Assembly (NCBI RefSeq): GCF_017115085.1
Contig: NZ_JABXKJ010000249.1
Location: 35,375-99,374, forward strand
DNA length: 64,000 nt
Direction: 5' to 3'
Source of the DNA: Nostoc sp. NMS7
Lineage (GTDB): Bacteria > Cyanobacteriota > Cyanobacteriia > Cyanobacteriales > Nostocaceae
The translations under genes were made by a program, and so were the position numbers. Below the pieces are notes generated by a model, which was not told the DNA's origin, did not search any database, and saw only the letters and a program-made list of their open reading frames with translations. Of this stretch, positions 26,696-35,026 are shown in pieces. Numbering within the stretch: the stretch's first letter is position 1; each line of letters opens with the position of its first letter.

Positions 26696-26964
26696 GGGAT
26701 TTCCAACAAATAAATTATCCAATCTTGTAGGGTGAGCAGCGTTCGATGGTTCCTGAGCTTGCCTGCCCTGAGCCCTTCGACAAGTGTTACCCTGAGCTTG
26801 TCGAAGGGCTCAGGGTAACACCTGTCGTTCGCGTAGCGTCTCGTAGAGAAGGGTCGAAGGACTGAGCGCTCACGCCGAAGTCTTGCCCGCCTTTGGCTAT
26901 GGGCAAACGAGACGCCCACCCCACAATAAGTAGTTGAGTATTATTTTTTATTTGTCAGTCCCTT
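26696..26964 (+). mobile_element. MITE family B, copy 2
   Basis: Same ends as copy 1 (GGGATTTCCAACAAATAAAT at the left, TTTGTCAGTCCCTTA at the right) and the same palindromic payload with GTGTTACCCTGAGC arms at 26784-26821. It also has a further insertion of the GCGTAGCGTCTCGTAGAGAAG repeat family at about 26826-26850. The minus strand encodes the same recurring repeat peptide as copy 1. Confidence 0.75.
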
Positions 26965-27007
26965 AACTACATAAGGGGCTTAAGCCCCTTGTTATCTGCA
27001 TTCTTCT

Positions 27008-27802
27008 TTAAGGTACAATAAACCCATCTTTTTTGAGTACAGCTTTGACTTGACTACCAGATAGAAACTCGACAAACTCTTTGGCAGCAGAGGTATTTTT
27101 ACTGCTTTTAATTATTGCTACCGGATAGACAATCGGTGAGTGAAACTTATCATCAGCAGCGACTACGACTTTTACCTTGTTGGAAATTTTGGCATCAGTG
27201 GCATAAACTAAACCGGCTTCGGCGTTACCACTTTCTACTGCTGCTAAAACTTGACGCACATTGTTAGCAAAAACCAATTTTGACTTGACCCGATCATAAA
27301 GTTTCAATTTCTTTAAGACTTGCTCCCCATATTGACCGGCGGGTACACTTCTGGGTTCACCGATCGCAATTTTTTTAATCTTACTATCTGTTAAATCGTA
27401 GAAGCTAGCGATGCCAACAACATCCTGAGCCACAATCAAGACTAGACGGTTATTTGCTAGGTTAGTACGGCTACCTGTTAGCAACAGTCCTTTTTCTTCC
27501 AAGGCATCCATTTGTTTTTTCCCAGCAGAAATAAAGATATCTGCTGGCGCCCCTTGCTCAATCTGTTGCTGTAAAGCACCAGAAGCCCCAAAGTTATAAC
27601 TAATATTCACATCTGATTTACTTTGTTGGTAAAGAGGCTTAATTTCTTCCAGCGCCTCTTTTAAGCTGGCGGCCGCGGACACGAGTATGCTGGTGTTTGA
27701 CTGTGCTATTACAGGAGAAGGAGTAACCAACGGTAAACCAATTGCTAGCAGCAAGCCAGCAACCGCTATACCCAGAAAGCCAAAAAGTTGTCTTCTTTTC
27801 AT
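27008..27802 (-). CDS. modA: Molybdate ABC transporter substrate-binding protein
   Basis: 264 residues. A signal peptide lies at ~8-33 (GFLGIAVAGLLLAIGLPLVT). Mature ModA motifs are LVSAAASLKEALEEIKPLY, NFGASGALQQQIEQGAPADIF, FANNVRQVLAAVESGNAEAG and GLVYATDAKI. It captures molybdate or tungstate in the periplasm for ModBC. No modB or modC gene follows within the window. It is divergent from an RHH-TOBE protein gene, suggesting local molybdate-dependent control. Confidence 0.93.
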   Translation of the reverse strand: MKRRQLFGFLGIAVAGLLLAIGLPLVTPSPVIAQSNTSILVSAAASLKEALEEIKPLYQQSKSDVNISYNFGASGALQQQIEQGAPADIFISAGKKQMDALEEKGLLLTGSRTNLANNRLVLIVAQDVVGIASFYDLTDSKIKKIAIGEPRSVPAGQYGEQVLKKLKLYDRVKSKLVFANNVRQVLAAVESGNAEAGLVYATDAKISNKVKVVVAADDKFHSPIVYPVAIIKSSKNTSAAKEFVEFLSGSQVKAVLKKDGFIVP

Positions 27803-27896
27803 AAAAAAGCTGCTTGAGAGGTTTTTTTTCTAAAATTGATGCTAGGTAGAATCCTAACAATAATACCAAAATTTCCCCAACTATATCGGTAAAATT

Positions 27897-28340
27897 ATGC
27901 CTAGAAAAGAACAAGGGTGGGTTACATTCCAAACCTCAGAAGAGGAGCGAAAGATTTTGGAAGACTTTTGTGGACAGTCTCAGCGAACCAAGACGGAGAT
28001 TCTTCGGGAATTGGTACGTGGTCTTAATCAACACTCTTCACCATCCAACTCGCAACCAACCATAAACACAGAAGAGGAAGATATCTACACTCAAAAGCCT
28101 GAGAGAGAAATTAGTATTCAAAAGAAACCACTCAAAGTTAGCTCCCGCAATATTCTAAAGGGTGTTGTTAAACGAGTTGTCACTGGAGCCGTTAATAGTG
28201 AGGTGACGCTGGAGATTGTTCACAAAGTTATGTTAACTTCGATTATCACCAGAGTATCGGTTGAAGAGTTGGGTTTGTCTGAAGGGAAAGAGGCTTATGC
28301 CGTTATTAAGTCCAATGATATAGTTATTGCCAGTGAATAG
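27897..28340 (+). CDS. Ribbon-helix-helix plus TOBE (Mop) domain protein, probable molybdate-responsive regulator
   Basis: 147 residues. The N-terminal ~45 (WVTFQTSEEERKILEDFCGQ, then RTKTEILRELVRGL) resemble a ribbon-helix-helix DNA-binding domain. A polar linker follows (~50-85), then one TOBE/Mop domain (SSRNILKGVVKRVV, EVTLEIVHKVMLTSIITRVSVEEL, GKEAYAVIKSNDIVIA), which binds molybdate. Classic ModE uses a winged helix with two TOBE domains, so this would be a different architecture with the same logic. It is divergent from modA across 94 bp. Confidence 0.8.
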   Translation: MPRKEQGWVTFQTSEEERKILEDFCGQSQRTKTEILRELVRGLNQHSSPSNSQPTINTEEEDIYTQKPEREISIQKKPLKVSSRNILKGVVKRVVTGAVNSEVTLEIVHKVMLTSIITRVSVEELGLSEGKEAYAVIKSNDIVIASE

Positions 28341-28392
28341 GCTGTGGCGATCGCTATTCTGACAGAAATTTTCGTCTTAAATAGACCACGCG

Positions 28393-28421
28393 GTAGGGGC
28401 ACAGCAATGCTGTGCCCCTAC
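28393..28421. terminator. 14-bp stem palindrome between converging genes
   Basis: GTAGGGGCACAGCA, one base, then the exact reverse complement. It lies between the ends of the RHH-TOBE gene and the convergent ABC exporter gene. It belongs to the dispersed GGGGCACAG palindromes of this genome and probably acts as a bidirectional terminator. Confidence 0.6.
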
Positions 28422-28483
28422 AACATCTGTGGTTCAATTAAATTAAAACTGAAACAGCTCTGCCTTAACCCAATCCGCTTGGG

Positions 28484-30103
28484 TTAAATTTTGTCATACT
28501 CTATTTGTCCATAGTCAAGTTTGATAATTCGGTTTGCTAAATGAAAATAGCGATCGTCGTGGCTAATCACCAGCACTGTTTTGCCCCGCGATCGCAGTTC
28601 TGGTAAAAGTTGAGTGTAGAATATTTCCTTGAATACTGGATCTTGATCGGCTGCCCATTCATCAAATAGATAAATTGGTCGATCTTCCAAGTAGGCTGTG
28701 AGCAAAGCTAGTCGTTTCCGTTGTCCTTGAGAAAGTGCTGTGGTGGAAAGTTGCCCATTTTCAACTTTCACCTTATGGTCTAGTTGCAGTTGTTGTAAAT
28801 ATTTTGTGGCTTGAGCATCCAAGTGATAATTTTTTAATCCTAAAAGTTGTTCAAATAAATAAAAGTCGGAAAATACCACGGAAAAATGCTGACGATACCA
28901 TTCTCGGTTCTGTTCGCTAATTAACTCGTCATCAAACCAAATTTCGCCGTCATCAGGAATGTAAAGTCCAGTAATTAGTTTCGCTAGGGTAGATTTACCG
29001 CTACCATTCCCGCCGACAATGAAGACTAATTCTTGAGGATAAAGTGTCAAGTCGATGGGGCCAAAAATAAAGCTATTGTCTTCTTTAACCGTGTCGTAAG
29101 TATGAGTAACACTTTGAAATTTCAAGCTGTGCCAGTCAGATTTAATCGCAGGTGGAACAGTGGATATTTCAGTTCGACTAGCTAGAGATAAACCCAATGA
29201 ATCAATTTTTTGCAAAGCAATGCTGGCTTTGCTTAATAGGGGAAGTTTACTGATGATGTTATCCATTGGTAACACCAAGTAAGTGAAGGTCAAAATGTAG
29301 CCAGAAAGAGTTTCGCTATTGATGGCAAGCAGATTAGGCAACACAAACAGTACAAAACCGAGGGCAAAAAAGAAGACGAGTTGACCCCAGCTTGTAGTTA
29401 TGGCAAAAAGGGTTAGACCGTTAACGTTGTGATGACGGAATTCGGTAGCAGTTGATTGGAGTTTTTCTTCTAAAAAGTCTTCACGCCGCCTGTAGTTTAG
29501 CTTGAGTTCCTTGACTCCTTCGGTAATGGTGCGAAAATGTTTAAATAGATGATCTTCATCTTCACGAGCTAGAGCCAGCAATTTCCTTCCTCTGTTGAGT
29601 AGCCACTGACAACTAGCGATCGCTACTACTGAAATCGCACAAACCATCAACAATACTAACCAAGAGAGCCAAGTTATATACGCTACGCAACCCAAAACGA
29701 TCGCTAAATTAATAAAGATGAAAGGCATCTGATAAACAGCATTAGCAACCGCCTGAATATCTTCTGTGAGAGTTGCCAATAATCGAGGATTCCCTAAGCG
29801 TTCCAGATGACTCAACTTTGAAGCGAGAATTTGGCGACTCAAACCCATCTGTAATTTCAAAACTGCATTCTGAGAAAGGCGAATTAGCATCACTTGAGAA
29901 ATGATACTGGTAATCAGTGCAACTATTGCTAGCCCCACAAAACCCCAAATTATCGATGTGAGGCGGGAAGCGGAACTATTACTAGCAGCATGGCTAATTA
30001 AGGCAATCAAGCCAGCACTACTACCGCCACTCAAGAATCCAGTAGCGATCGCGATCGCTACCATCCCCCACGAAGAACGCACCAACCATCGTAAAATCAA
30101 CAC
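28484..30103 (-). CDS. Cyclic-peptide-export-type ABC transporter (PvdE/SyrD family), permease-ATPase fusion
   Basis: 539 residues. Six transmembrane segments cover ~1-290 and an ATPase ~320-539. Walker A is FIVGGNGSGKSTLAKLITG, the signature is LSQGQRKRLALLTAYL, Walker B is YLFDEWAADQDP (Glu retained) and the H-loop is VISHDDRYF. The family exports siderophore precursors or cyclic lipopeptides (PvdE, SyrD). No peptide synthetase gene is next to it; the NRPS cluster starts about 23 kb away and has its own MATE exporter. The substrate is unknown. Confidence 0.88.
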   Translation of the reverse strand: MLILRWLVRSSWGMVAIAIATGFLSGGSSAGLIALISHAASNSSASRLTSIIWGFVGLAIVALITSIISQVMLIRLSQNAVLKLQMGLSRQILASKLSHLERLGNPRLLATLTEDIQAVANAVYQMPFIFINLAIVLGCVAYITWLSWLVLLMVCAISVVAIASCQWLLNRGRKLLALAREDEDHLFKHFRTITEGVKELKLNYRRREDFLEEKLQSTATEFRHHNVNGLTLFAITTSWGQLVFFFALGFVLFVLPNLLAINSETLSGYILTFTYLVLPMDNIISKLPLLSKASIALQKIDSLGLSLASRTEISTVPPAIKSDWHSLKFQSVTHTYDTVKEDNSFIFGPIDLTLYPQELVFIVGGNGSGKSTLAKLITGLYIPDDGEIWFDDELISEQNREWYRQHFSVVFSDFYLFEQLLGLKNYHLDAQATKYLQQLQLDHKVKVENGQLSTTALSQGQRKRLALLTAYLEDRPIYLFDEWAADQDPVFKEIFYTQLLPELRSRGKTVLVISHDDRYFHLANRIIKLDYGQIEYDKI

Positions 30104-30642
30104 TTTCAGCCTTTATGCAATTCCTCAATTGTACTATCAGACTGAGCTTTCACGTTAAGTTGACACTAATTAGGACTTACGCAAAACTACACGCTATAAG
30201 GGCAATTCATGTAGCTTTAGCTTCCCGAAGGGTATTGCCCCTACCTAAAAATCATTCTTTTCAGCTATTGTTTGTGTAAGTCCTGGAGAAGTCGGGGATC
30301 TTGTTTCTGCGCGTTTGATTCAGGATTGCTATAGCTGTGCGCCGCTACTTGTATCAATTGATAAAACTAATGATCACCATTGATTAATATCACGTTCAAT
30401 TCATAGATAAACAACAATAGCTATTATTGATTAATCAAATAGTCGATTAGATAAGAATTAATTAGAGTAATTATCTCAAATTTATTTAGATAAAGTAATT
30501 CCATTTTGACAGATATAACGGTAAGCTGTTTCTAACAAAATTAAACAAAGATAAATTTTGATTATCTGCGGTCGCTGGGTTAACTGGGATCAACGCCAGT
30601 TGATTCAAAACCCTGAACTTTTGATGAAAATCTAGAGGTAAG
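30104..30642. repeat. Spacer upstream of the NDH operon with MITE-like repeats
   Basis: A partial right end of MITE family A (CACGTTAAGTTGACA, ~30151-30165) comes first. Next is an inverted-repeat element at 30171-30285, with ends AGGACTTACGCAAA and TTTGTGTAAGTCCT and an inner copy of the GGGCAATTCATGTAGC unit. Then comes an inverted half-copy of the 22708-22811 repeat (30292-30335). From 30340 to 30600 the DNA is A/T-rich with repeated GATTAATCA-like words and must hold the operon promoter, but I cannot place it. Confidence 0.6.
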
Positions 30643-32529
30643 TTGATGGCTCAGTTTCTAGTTGAGACTGTTTGGCTAGTTCCGTGCTATGCCTTAATAG
30701 GTGGCTTGTTAGCTGTGCCTTGGTCGCCGGGGATCATTCGGAAAACCGGGCCAAGACCGGCGGGTTATGTAAACTTGGTGATGACATTTTTGGCGTTTGT
30801 ACATAGTGGCATCGCTTTACAAACAACTTGGAATCAGCCACCCCAAAATGTATTTATTCCTTGGTTATCTACGGCTGGTTTAGACTTAACCATTGCTTTA
30901 GAAATTTCCTCAGTCAGTGTCGGCGCTTTGGTTGTGATTACTGGCTTGAATTTGCTGGCGCAGATTTATGCGATCGGCTACATGGAAATGGATTGGGGTT
31001 GGGGACGCTTCTATTCGTTATTAGGATTATTTGAAGCGGGACTATGTGCCCTTGTTCTGTGTAATAACTTGTTCTTTAGCTATGTAATTTTGGAAGTCCT
31101 CACACTGGGAACCTACCTTTTAGTGGGCTTATGGTTTAGCCAGCCGTTGGTAGTTTCAGGTGCAAGAGACGCTTTCTTAACCAAGCGCGTGGGAGACTTA
31201 TTCTTGCTGATGGGCGTGTTGGCATTATGGCCTCTCGCCGGAACTTGGAATTATACAGAACTAGCGCAGTGGGCGGCTACTGCAAATGTTAACCCGACAA
31301 CAATGGGACTCGTAGGTTTAGCCTTAATTGCTGGGCCGATGGGCAAATGTGCCCAGTTCCCCCTACATTTGTGGTTGGATGAAGCGATGGAAGGCCCTGT
31401 TCCGAGTACGATTTTGCGGAACTCGGTAGTAGTCGCTAGTGGTGCATGGGTGCTGATTAAATTGCAACCTGTGTTAACCATCTCGCCCATAGTTTCCTCT
31501 GCAATGGTGGGAATTGGGGTTGTGACAGCGTTGGGTGCTTCTTTGATTGCGATCGCTCAAATTGATCTTAAACGCTGCCAATCCTATTCTGTGAGTGCAT
31601 ACATGGGTTTAGTATTCATCGCCGTGGGAGTGCAACAATCCGAAACGGCGTTGTTGTTAGTACTCACCCATGCCATATCCGCAGCCCTGTTGGTGATGAG
31701 TACTGGGGGAATTATCTGGAATAGCATCACCCAAGATGTCACCCAATTAGGCGGATTGTGGACACGTCGCCCGATTTCAGCAATAGCCTTTATCGTCGGG
31801 ACTTTGGGATTAATTGGTTTTCCACCCTTGGGTAGCTTTTGGGCGTTGATGGAACTAGCAGATGGGTTGTGGGAAACGCAACCTTGGTTAGTGGGAGTAG
31901 TGGTAGCGGTAAATACTTTAACAGCCGTGAGTTTAACCAGAGAATTCGGTTTAATTTTTGGTGGTAAAGCTACACAAATGAGTCAGCGATCGCCGGAAGC
32001 ACACTGGCCGATGATTCTGCCAATGATCATTTTACTTGGTGTCAGTCTACATCTTCCTTTAGTGTTGCAAAGCTTATCAATTTTACCCGATTGGACAAGC
32101 CTAAATAAAGATGTTGCACTACTTTTAATTTCGTCGAGTATTTTCGGTTGCAGCATCACTGGCATGATTTATTTAGGGAATATTCCGAAACCGATTCGCC
32201 TGCCTTGGCAAGGTTTACAAGACTTATTTGCATACGATTTTTACACCCCCAAACTCTATCGGATGACCATTATTTTCAGCGTTGCCAAAATTTCCCAACT
32301 TGCCGATATGATTGACCGCTTTGTAGTCGATGGCATCGTTAATTTAGTTGGTTTATTTTCGCTATTAGGTGGCGAAAGTCTCAAATACAGCACCTCTGGA
32401 CAAACCCAATTTTATGCCTTCACTGTTCTTTTAGGAGTAGGCGTTTTAGGAATGTGGGTAACTTGGCCGTTTTGGGGAGTGCAGTTTTTAAATGTAATTT
32501 TTCAAATCTCGACAGTTGGGTATCAGTAA
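30643..32529 (+). CDS. ndhF: NAD(P)H-quinone oxidoreductase subunit F of a CO2-uptake NDH-1 complex
   Basis: 628 residues with ~16 transmembrane segments of the Nqo12/NdhF antiporter-like family. Typical motifs are YSLLGLFEAGLCALVLCNNL, KMGK-like GPMGKCAQFPLHLWLDEAMEGPVPSTI and DLKRCQSYSVSAYMGLVF. It is the first gene of a unit with a beta-carbonic anhydrase, ndhD and a CO2 hydration protein. That marks it as the NdhF3 or NdhF4 paralogue specialised for CO2 uptake rather than respiratory NdhF1. GAGGTAAG serves as the ribosome-binding site. By eye I cannot tell the F3 (inducible) from the F4 (constitutive) form. Confidence 0.9.
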   Translation: MMAQFLVETVWLVPCYALIGGLLAVPWSPGIIRKTGPRPAGYVNLVMTFLAFVHSGIALQTTWNQPPQNVFIPWLSTAGLDLTIALEISSVSVGALVVITGLNLLAQIYAIGYMEMDWGWGRFYSLLGLFEAGLCALVLCNNLFFSYVILEVLTLGTYLLVGLWFSQPLVVSGARDAFLTKRVGDLFLLMGVLALWPLAGTWNYTELAQWAATANVNPTTMGLVGLALIAGPMGKCAQFPLHLWLDEAMEGPVPSTILRNSVVVASGAWVLIKLQPVLTISPIVSSAMVGIGVVTALGASLIAIAQIDLKRCQSYSVSAYMGLVFIAVGVQQSETALLLVLTHAISAALLVMSTGGIIWNSITQDVTQLGGLWTRRPISAIAFIVGTLGLIGFPPLGSFWALMELADGLWETQPWLVGVVVAVNTLTAVSLTREFGLIFGGKATQMSQRSPEAHWPMILPMIILLGVSLHLPLVLQSLSILPDWTSLNKDVALLLISSSIFGCSITGMIYLGNIPKPIRLPWQGLQDLFAYDFYTPKLYRMTIIFSVAKISQLADMIDRFVVDGIVNLVGLFSLLGGESLKYSTSGQTQFYAFTVLLGVGVLGMWVTWPFWGVQFLNVIFQISTVGYQ

Positions 32530-32574
32530 CTATCCTACTACAAGTTAACAGTTTAATATTTTGAGAATAATTCC

Positions 32575-33288
32575 ATGAGCAGACAACATCCCCAGATAAA
32601 TCTTTCCAGAAGAAGTTTATTCAAGTTTAGTGCAGGTGCGATCGGTACAGGTGTGTTGACAGCTGGACTTAGCTCAAACTTACTTGCAGCAGAAATTGCC
32701 CCAGCAGAAGATGAGATTACCCCCGATAAAGCATTGCAAGAGTTATTAGATGGGAATGAAAGATTTGCCCAAAGAAAACGTCGTAATCCACACCAAACAT
32801 ATTCACGTTTAGCCGAAGTTGCCAAAGGTCAAAAGCCCTTTGCTTCTATTCTCAGTTGTGCAGATTCACGCGTACCTTCAGAGATTGTCTTTGACCAAGG
32901 ACTTGGAGATTTATTTGTCTGCCGTGTAGCTGGTAATATTGCCACACGAGAAGAAATTGGTAGCCTAGAATTTGGCAGTTTAGTATTAGGTTCTAAAGTC
33001 ATTATGGTAGTGGGGCATGAAAGATGTGGTGCGGTAGATGCTGCAATCAAAGGTGCTGAAGTACCAGGGCAAATCGGAAGTTTACTTGAGGCGATTAAAC
33101 CGAGTGTAGAAAGCTCAAAAGGAAAATCAGGAGATAAGTTAGAAAACGCTTGTAAAACAAACGTTTTAGCACAAATTAAAAAATTGAAATCATCGCCAGT
33201 TTTATCTGAGTTAATCAAGGCAGAAAAGCTGAAAATAGTCGGAGCTTATTACGATTTAGATACTGGCAAAATCAGTATAGTAGGCTAG
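32575..33288 (+). CDS. Beta-class carbonic anhydrase with Tat signal (EcaB-like)
   Basis: 237 residues. The N-terminal signal SRRSLFKFSAGAIGTGVL has a twin-arginine motif followed by a weakly hydrophobic core and LLAAEIAPA, so export by Tat to the periplasm or thylakoid lumen is likely. The beta-CA zinc site is intact: SCADSRVPSE (Cys, Asp-Arg dyad) and VGHERCGAVDAA (His, Cys). It lies between ndhF and ndhD on the same strand, 45 bp after ndhF. Synechocystis EcaB is reported to work with CupA/CupB, and this gene order fits that partnership directly. Confidence 0.9.
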   Translation: MSRQHPQINLSRRSLFKFSAGAIGTGVLTAGLSSNLLAAEIAPAEDEITPDKALQELLDGNERFAQRKRRNPHQTYSRLAEVAKGQKPFASILSCADSRVPSEIVFDQGLGDLFVCRVAGNIATREEIGSLEFGSLVLGSKVIMVVGHERCGAVDAAIKGAEVPGQIGSLLEAIKPSVESSKGKSGDKLENACKTNVLAQIKKLKSSPVLSELIKAEKLKIVGAYYDLDTGKISIVG

Positions 33289-33307
33289 CTTTTTTGTACT
33301 TAAATAT

Positions 33308-33405
33308 CGTTCCCAGTTGGAAGACTGGGAATGCAAATTCATACTGCCTCATGAATTCGCGGCAGAGCCGCAATGAAGTGTGTTTCCAGTCGGAGACTGG
33401 GAACG
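33308..33405. repeat. Palindromic repeat inside the NDH operon
   Basis: Outer ends CGTTCCCAGT and ACTGGGAACG are inverted repeats, and each is part of a small hairpin (TTCCCAG..CTGGGAA; TTCCAGTC..GACTGGGAA). A related hairpin sits at 46694-46714 followed by the same CGAGGAAAA sequence. Located in the carbonic anhydrase-ndhD gap, it could stabilise or attenuate the mRNA. Confidence 0.7.
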
Positions 33406-33431
33406 AGGAAAAGACAAAGGACAAAATTACC

Positions 33432-34928
33432 ATGTTAAGTGTCTTGATTTGGCTGCCAATTTTCGCTGCTATTTTCATCGCGGTATTACCTCTAAATATC
33501 CCTAAAGATCGCATTCGGTTAACAGCATTAATTTTGGCTGGGATAGTTCTATTTTGGAACATTTTTATCCTGCTAAAATTTGATATCAGCAATCCAGGAA
33601 TGCAATTTCAAGAGTATTTACCCTGGAATGAAACCCTTGGCTTGAGCTATCAATTAGGTGTTGATGGGCTTTCTATATTGATGTTGGTGTTAAATAGCCT
33701 ACTCACCTGGATTGCGATTTACAGCAGTAGTAAAGAAACTGAACGCCCCCGGCTATTCTACTCGATGATTTTATTAGTTAGTGGAGGAGTCGCAGGTGCT
33801 TTTGTCGCGGAGAATTTGCTGCTATTCTTCCTGTTCTACGAACTAGAATTAATCCCCTTCTACTTACTAATTTCAATTTGGGGAGGAGAAAAACGGGGTT
33901 ATGCTGGGATTAAATTCCTGATTTATACTGCTGTTTCCGGAGCCTTAATTCTGGCGACATTCTTGGGTATGGTGTGGCTGAGTGGTTCTACCAATTTCGC
34001 TTTTGATGCAGTCTCTACAGAAAACTTGTCAACAGCCAAACAAATCCTTTTACTAGCAGGAATTGTATTAGGTTTTGGGATTAAAATTCCCTTAATTCCC
34101 TTCCATACTTGGCTACCCGATGCTTATGTTGAGGCTTCAGCACCAATTGCGATTCTTCTTGGTGGCGTGTTGGCAAAGTTGGGAACCTATGGATTGCTGC
34201 GATTTGGGTTGGGTATGTTTCCCCATGCTTGGAGTATTATTGCACCGAATCTGGCGATTTGGGGAGCAGTCAGCGCTATTTATGGGGCAGTAATTGCGAT
34301 CGCTCAAAAAGATATCAAGCGCATGGTAGCATACAGTTCCATCGGTCACATGGGTTATGTATTGCTAGCTGCTGCCGCCAGTACTCCTTTAGCACTTGTA
34401 GGTGCAGTCGCCCAAATGTTTAGCCACGGTATCATCTTGGCGATTCTTTTCCATTTGGTGGGAGTCGTGGAAGCTAAAGTTGGCACCCGCGAGTTAGATA
34501 AACTCAATGGTTTGATGAGTCCCATACGCGGTTTACCCTTAATTAGCGCCCTACTGGTTTTAAGTGGTATGGCTAGTGCTGGTATTCCCGGTTTAACAGG
34601 ATTCATTGCAGAATTTATCGTCTTTCAAGGTAGTTTCTCTGTCTTTCCCATTTCGACAATTTTGTGTGTAGTAGCTAGTGGATTAACCGCAGTTTATTTT
34701 GTGATTCTCCTCAACCGTACCTGTTTTGGCAGACTCGATAACTTAGCTTACTATCCCAAAGTTTTATGGTCTGAGAAAATACCAGCTTTAATTTTGGCAG
34801 CTTTTATCATCTTTTTGGGAGTACAACCCACTTGGCTAGTGCGTTGGAGTGAATCCACAACTACAACAATGGTGGCTACAATTCCCTCTTTGGAAAAAAC
34901 CGTCATATTTGAAGTAGCGGTGAAATAG
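33432..34928 (+). CDS. ndhD: NAD(P)H-quinone oxidoreductase subunit D of a CO2-uptake NDH-1 complex
   Basis: 498 residues from ATG 33432 (MLSVLIWLPIFAAIF). The frame is open for 46 more codons upstream, but those are repeat sequence, so I choose the internal start. About 14 transmembrane segments with Nqo13/NdhD hallmarks: FFLFYELELIPFYLLISIWGG (conserved Glu), KIPLIPFHTWLPDAYVEASAPIAILL split over helices, and AIAQKDIKRMVAYSSIGHMGYV. It is the partner of the NdhF gene in the same operon. The D3 or D4 identity is unresolved. Confidence 0.92.
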   Translation: MLSVLIWLPIFAAIFIAVLPLNIPKDRIRLTALILAGIVLFWNIFILLKFDISNPGMQFQEYLPWNETLGLSYQLGVDGLSILMLVLNSLLTWIAIYSSSKETERPRLFYSMILLVSGGVAGAFVAENLLLFFLFYELELIPFYLLISIWGGEKRGYAGIKFLIYTAVSGALILATFLGMVWLSGSTNFAFDAVSTENLSTAKQILLLAGIVLGFGIKIPLIPFHTWLPDAYVEASAPIAILLGGVLAKLGTYGLLRFGLGMFPHAWSIIAPNLAIWGAVSAIYGAVIAIAQKDIKRMVAYSSIGHMGYVLLAAAASTPLALVGAVAQMFSHGIILAILFHLVGVVEAKVGTRELDKLNGLMSPIRGLPLISALLVLSGMASAGIPGLTGFIAEFIVFQGSFSVFPISTILCVVASGLTAVYFVILLNRTCFGRLDNLAYYPKVLWSEKIPALILAAFIIFLGVQPTWLVRWSESTTTTMVATIPSLEKTVIFEVAVK

Positions 34929-34948
34929 GAAATAAATCAAAACACTTG

Positions 34949-35012
34949 TAGAGACGGCGATTTATCGCGTCTCAAAACCTATCCCCCAGACGCGATAAAC
35001 CGCGTCTCTACC
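34949..35012. repeat. Inverted repeat in the ndhD-CO2 hydration gene gap
   Basis: GTAGAGACGGCGATTTATCG and its near-exact reverse complement (ending CGCGTCTCTAC) form a long stem in the 98-bp gap. It is a dispersed Nostoc-type palindrome and could shape operon read-through. Confidence 0.65.
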
Positions 35013-35026
35013 AATTCCCCATTACC

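Noticed and set aside
28484..30103. ABC exporter as part of the NRPS cluster
   Set aside because: It is about 23 kb from the cluster's last gene with many unrelated operons between.
33294..33431. N-terminal extension of NdhD
   Set aside because: The extra 46 codons are translated palindromic repeat; NdhD proteins start with a hydrophobic segment as at 33432.
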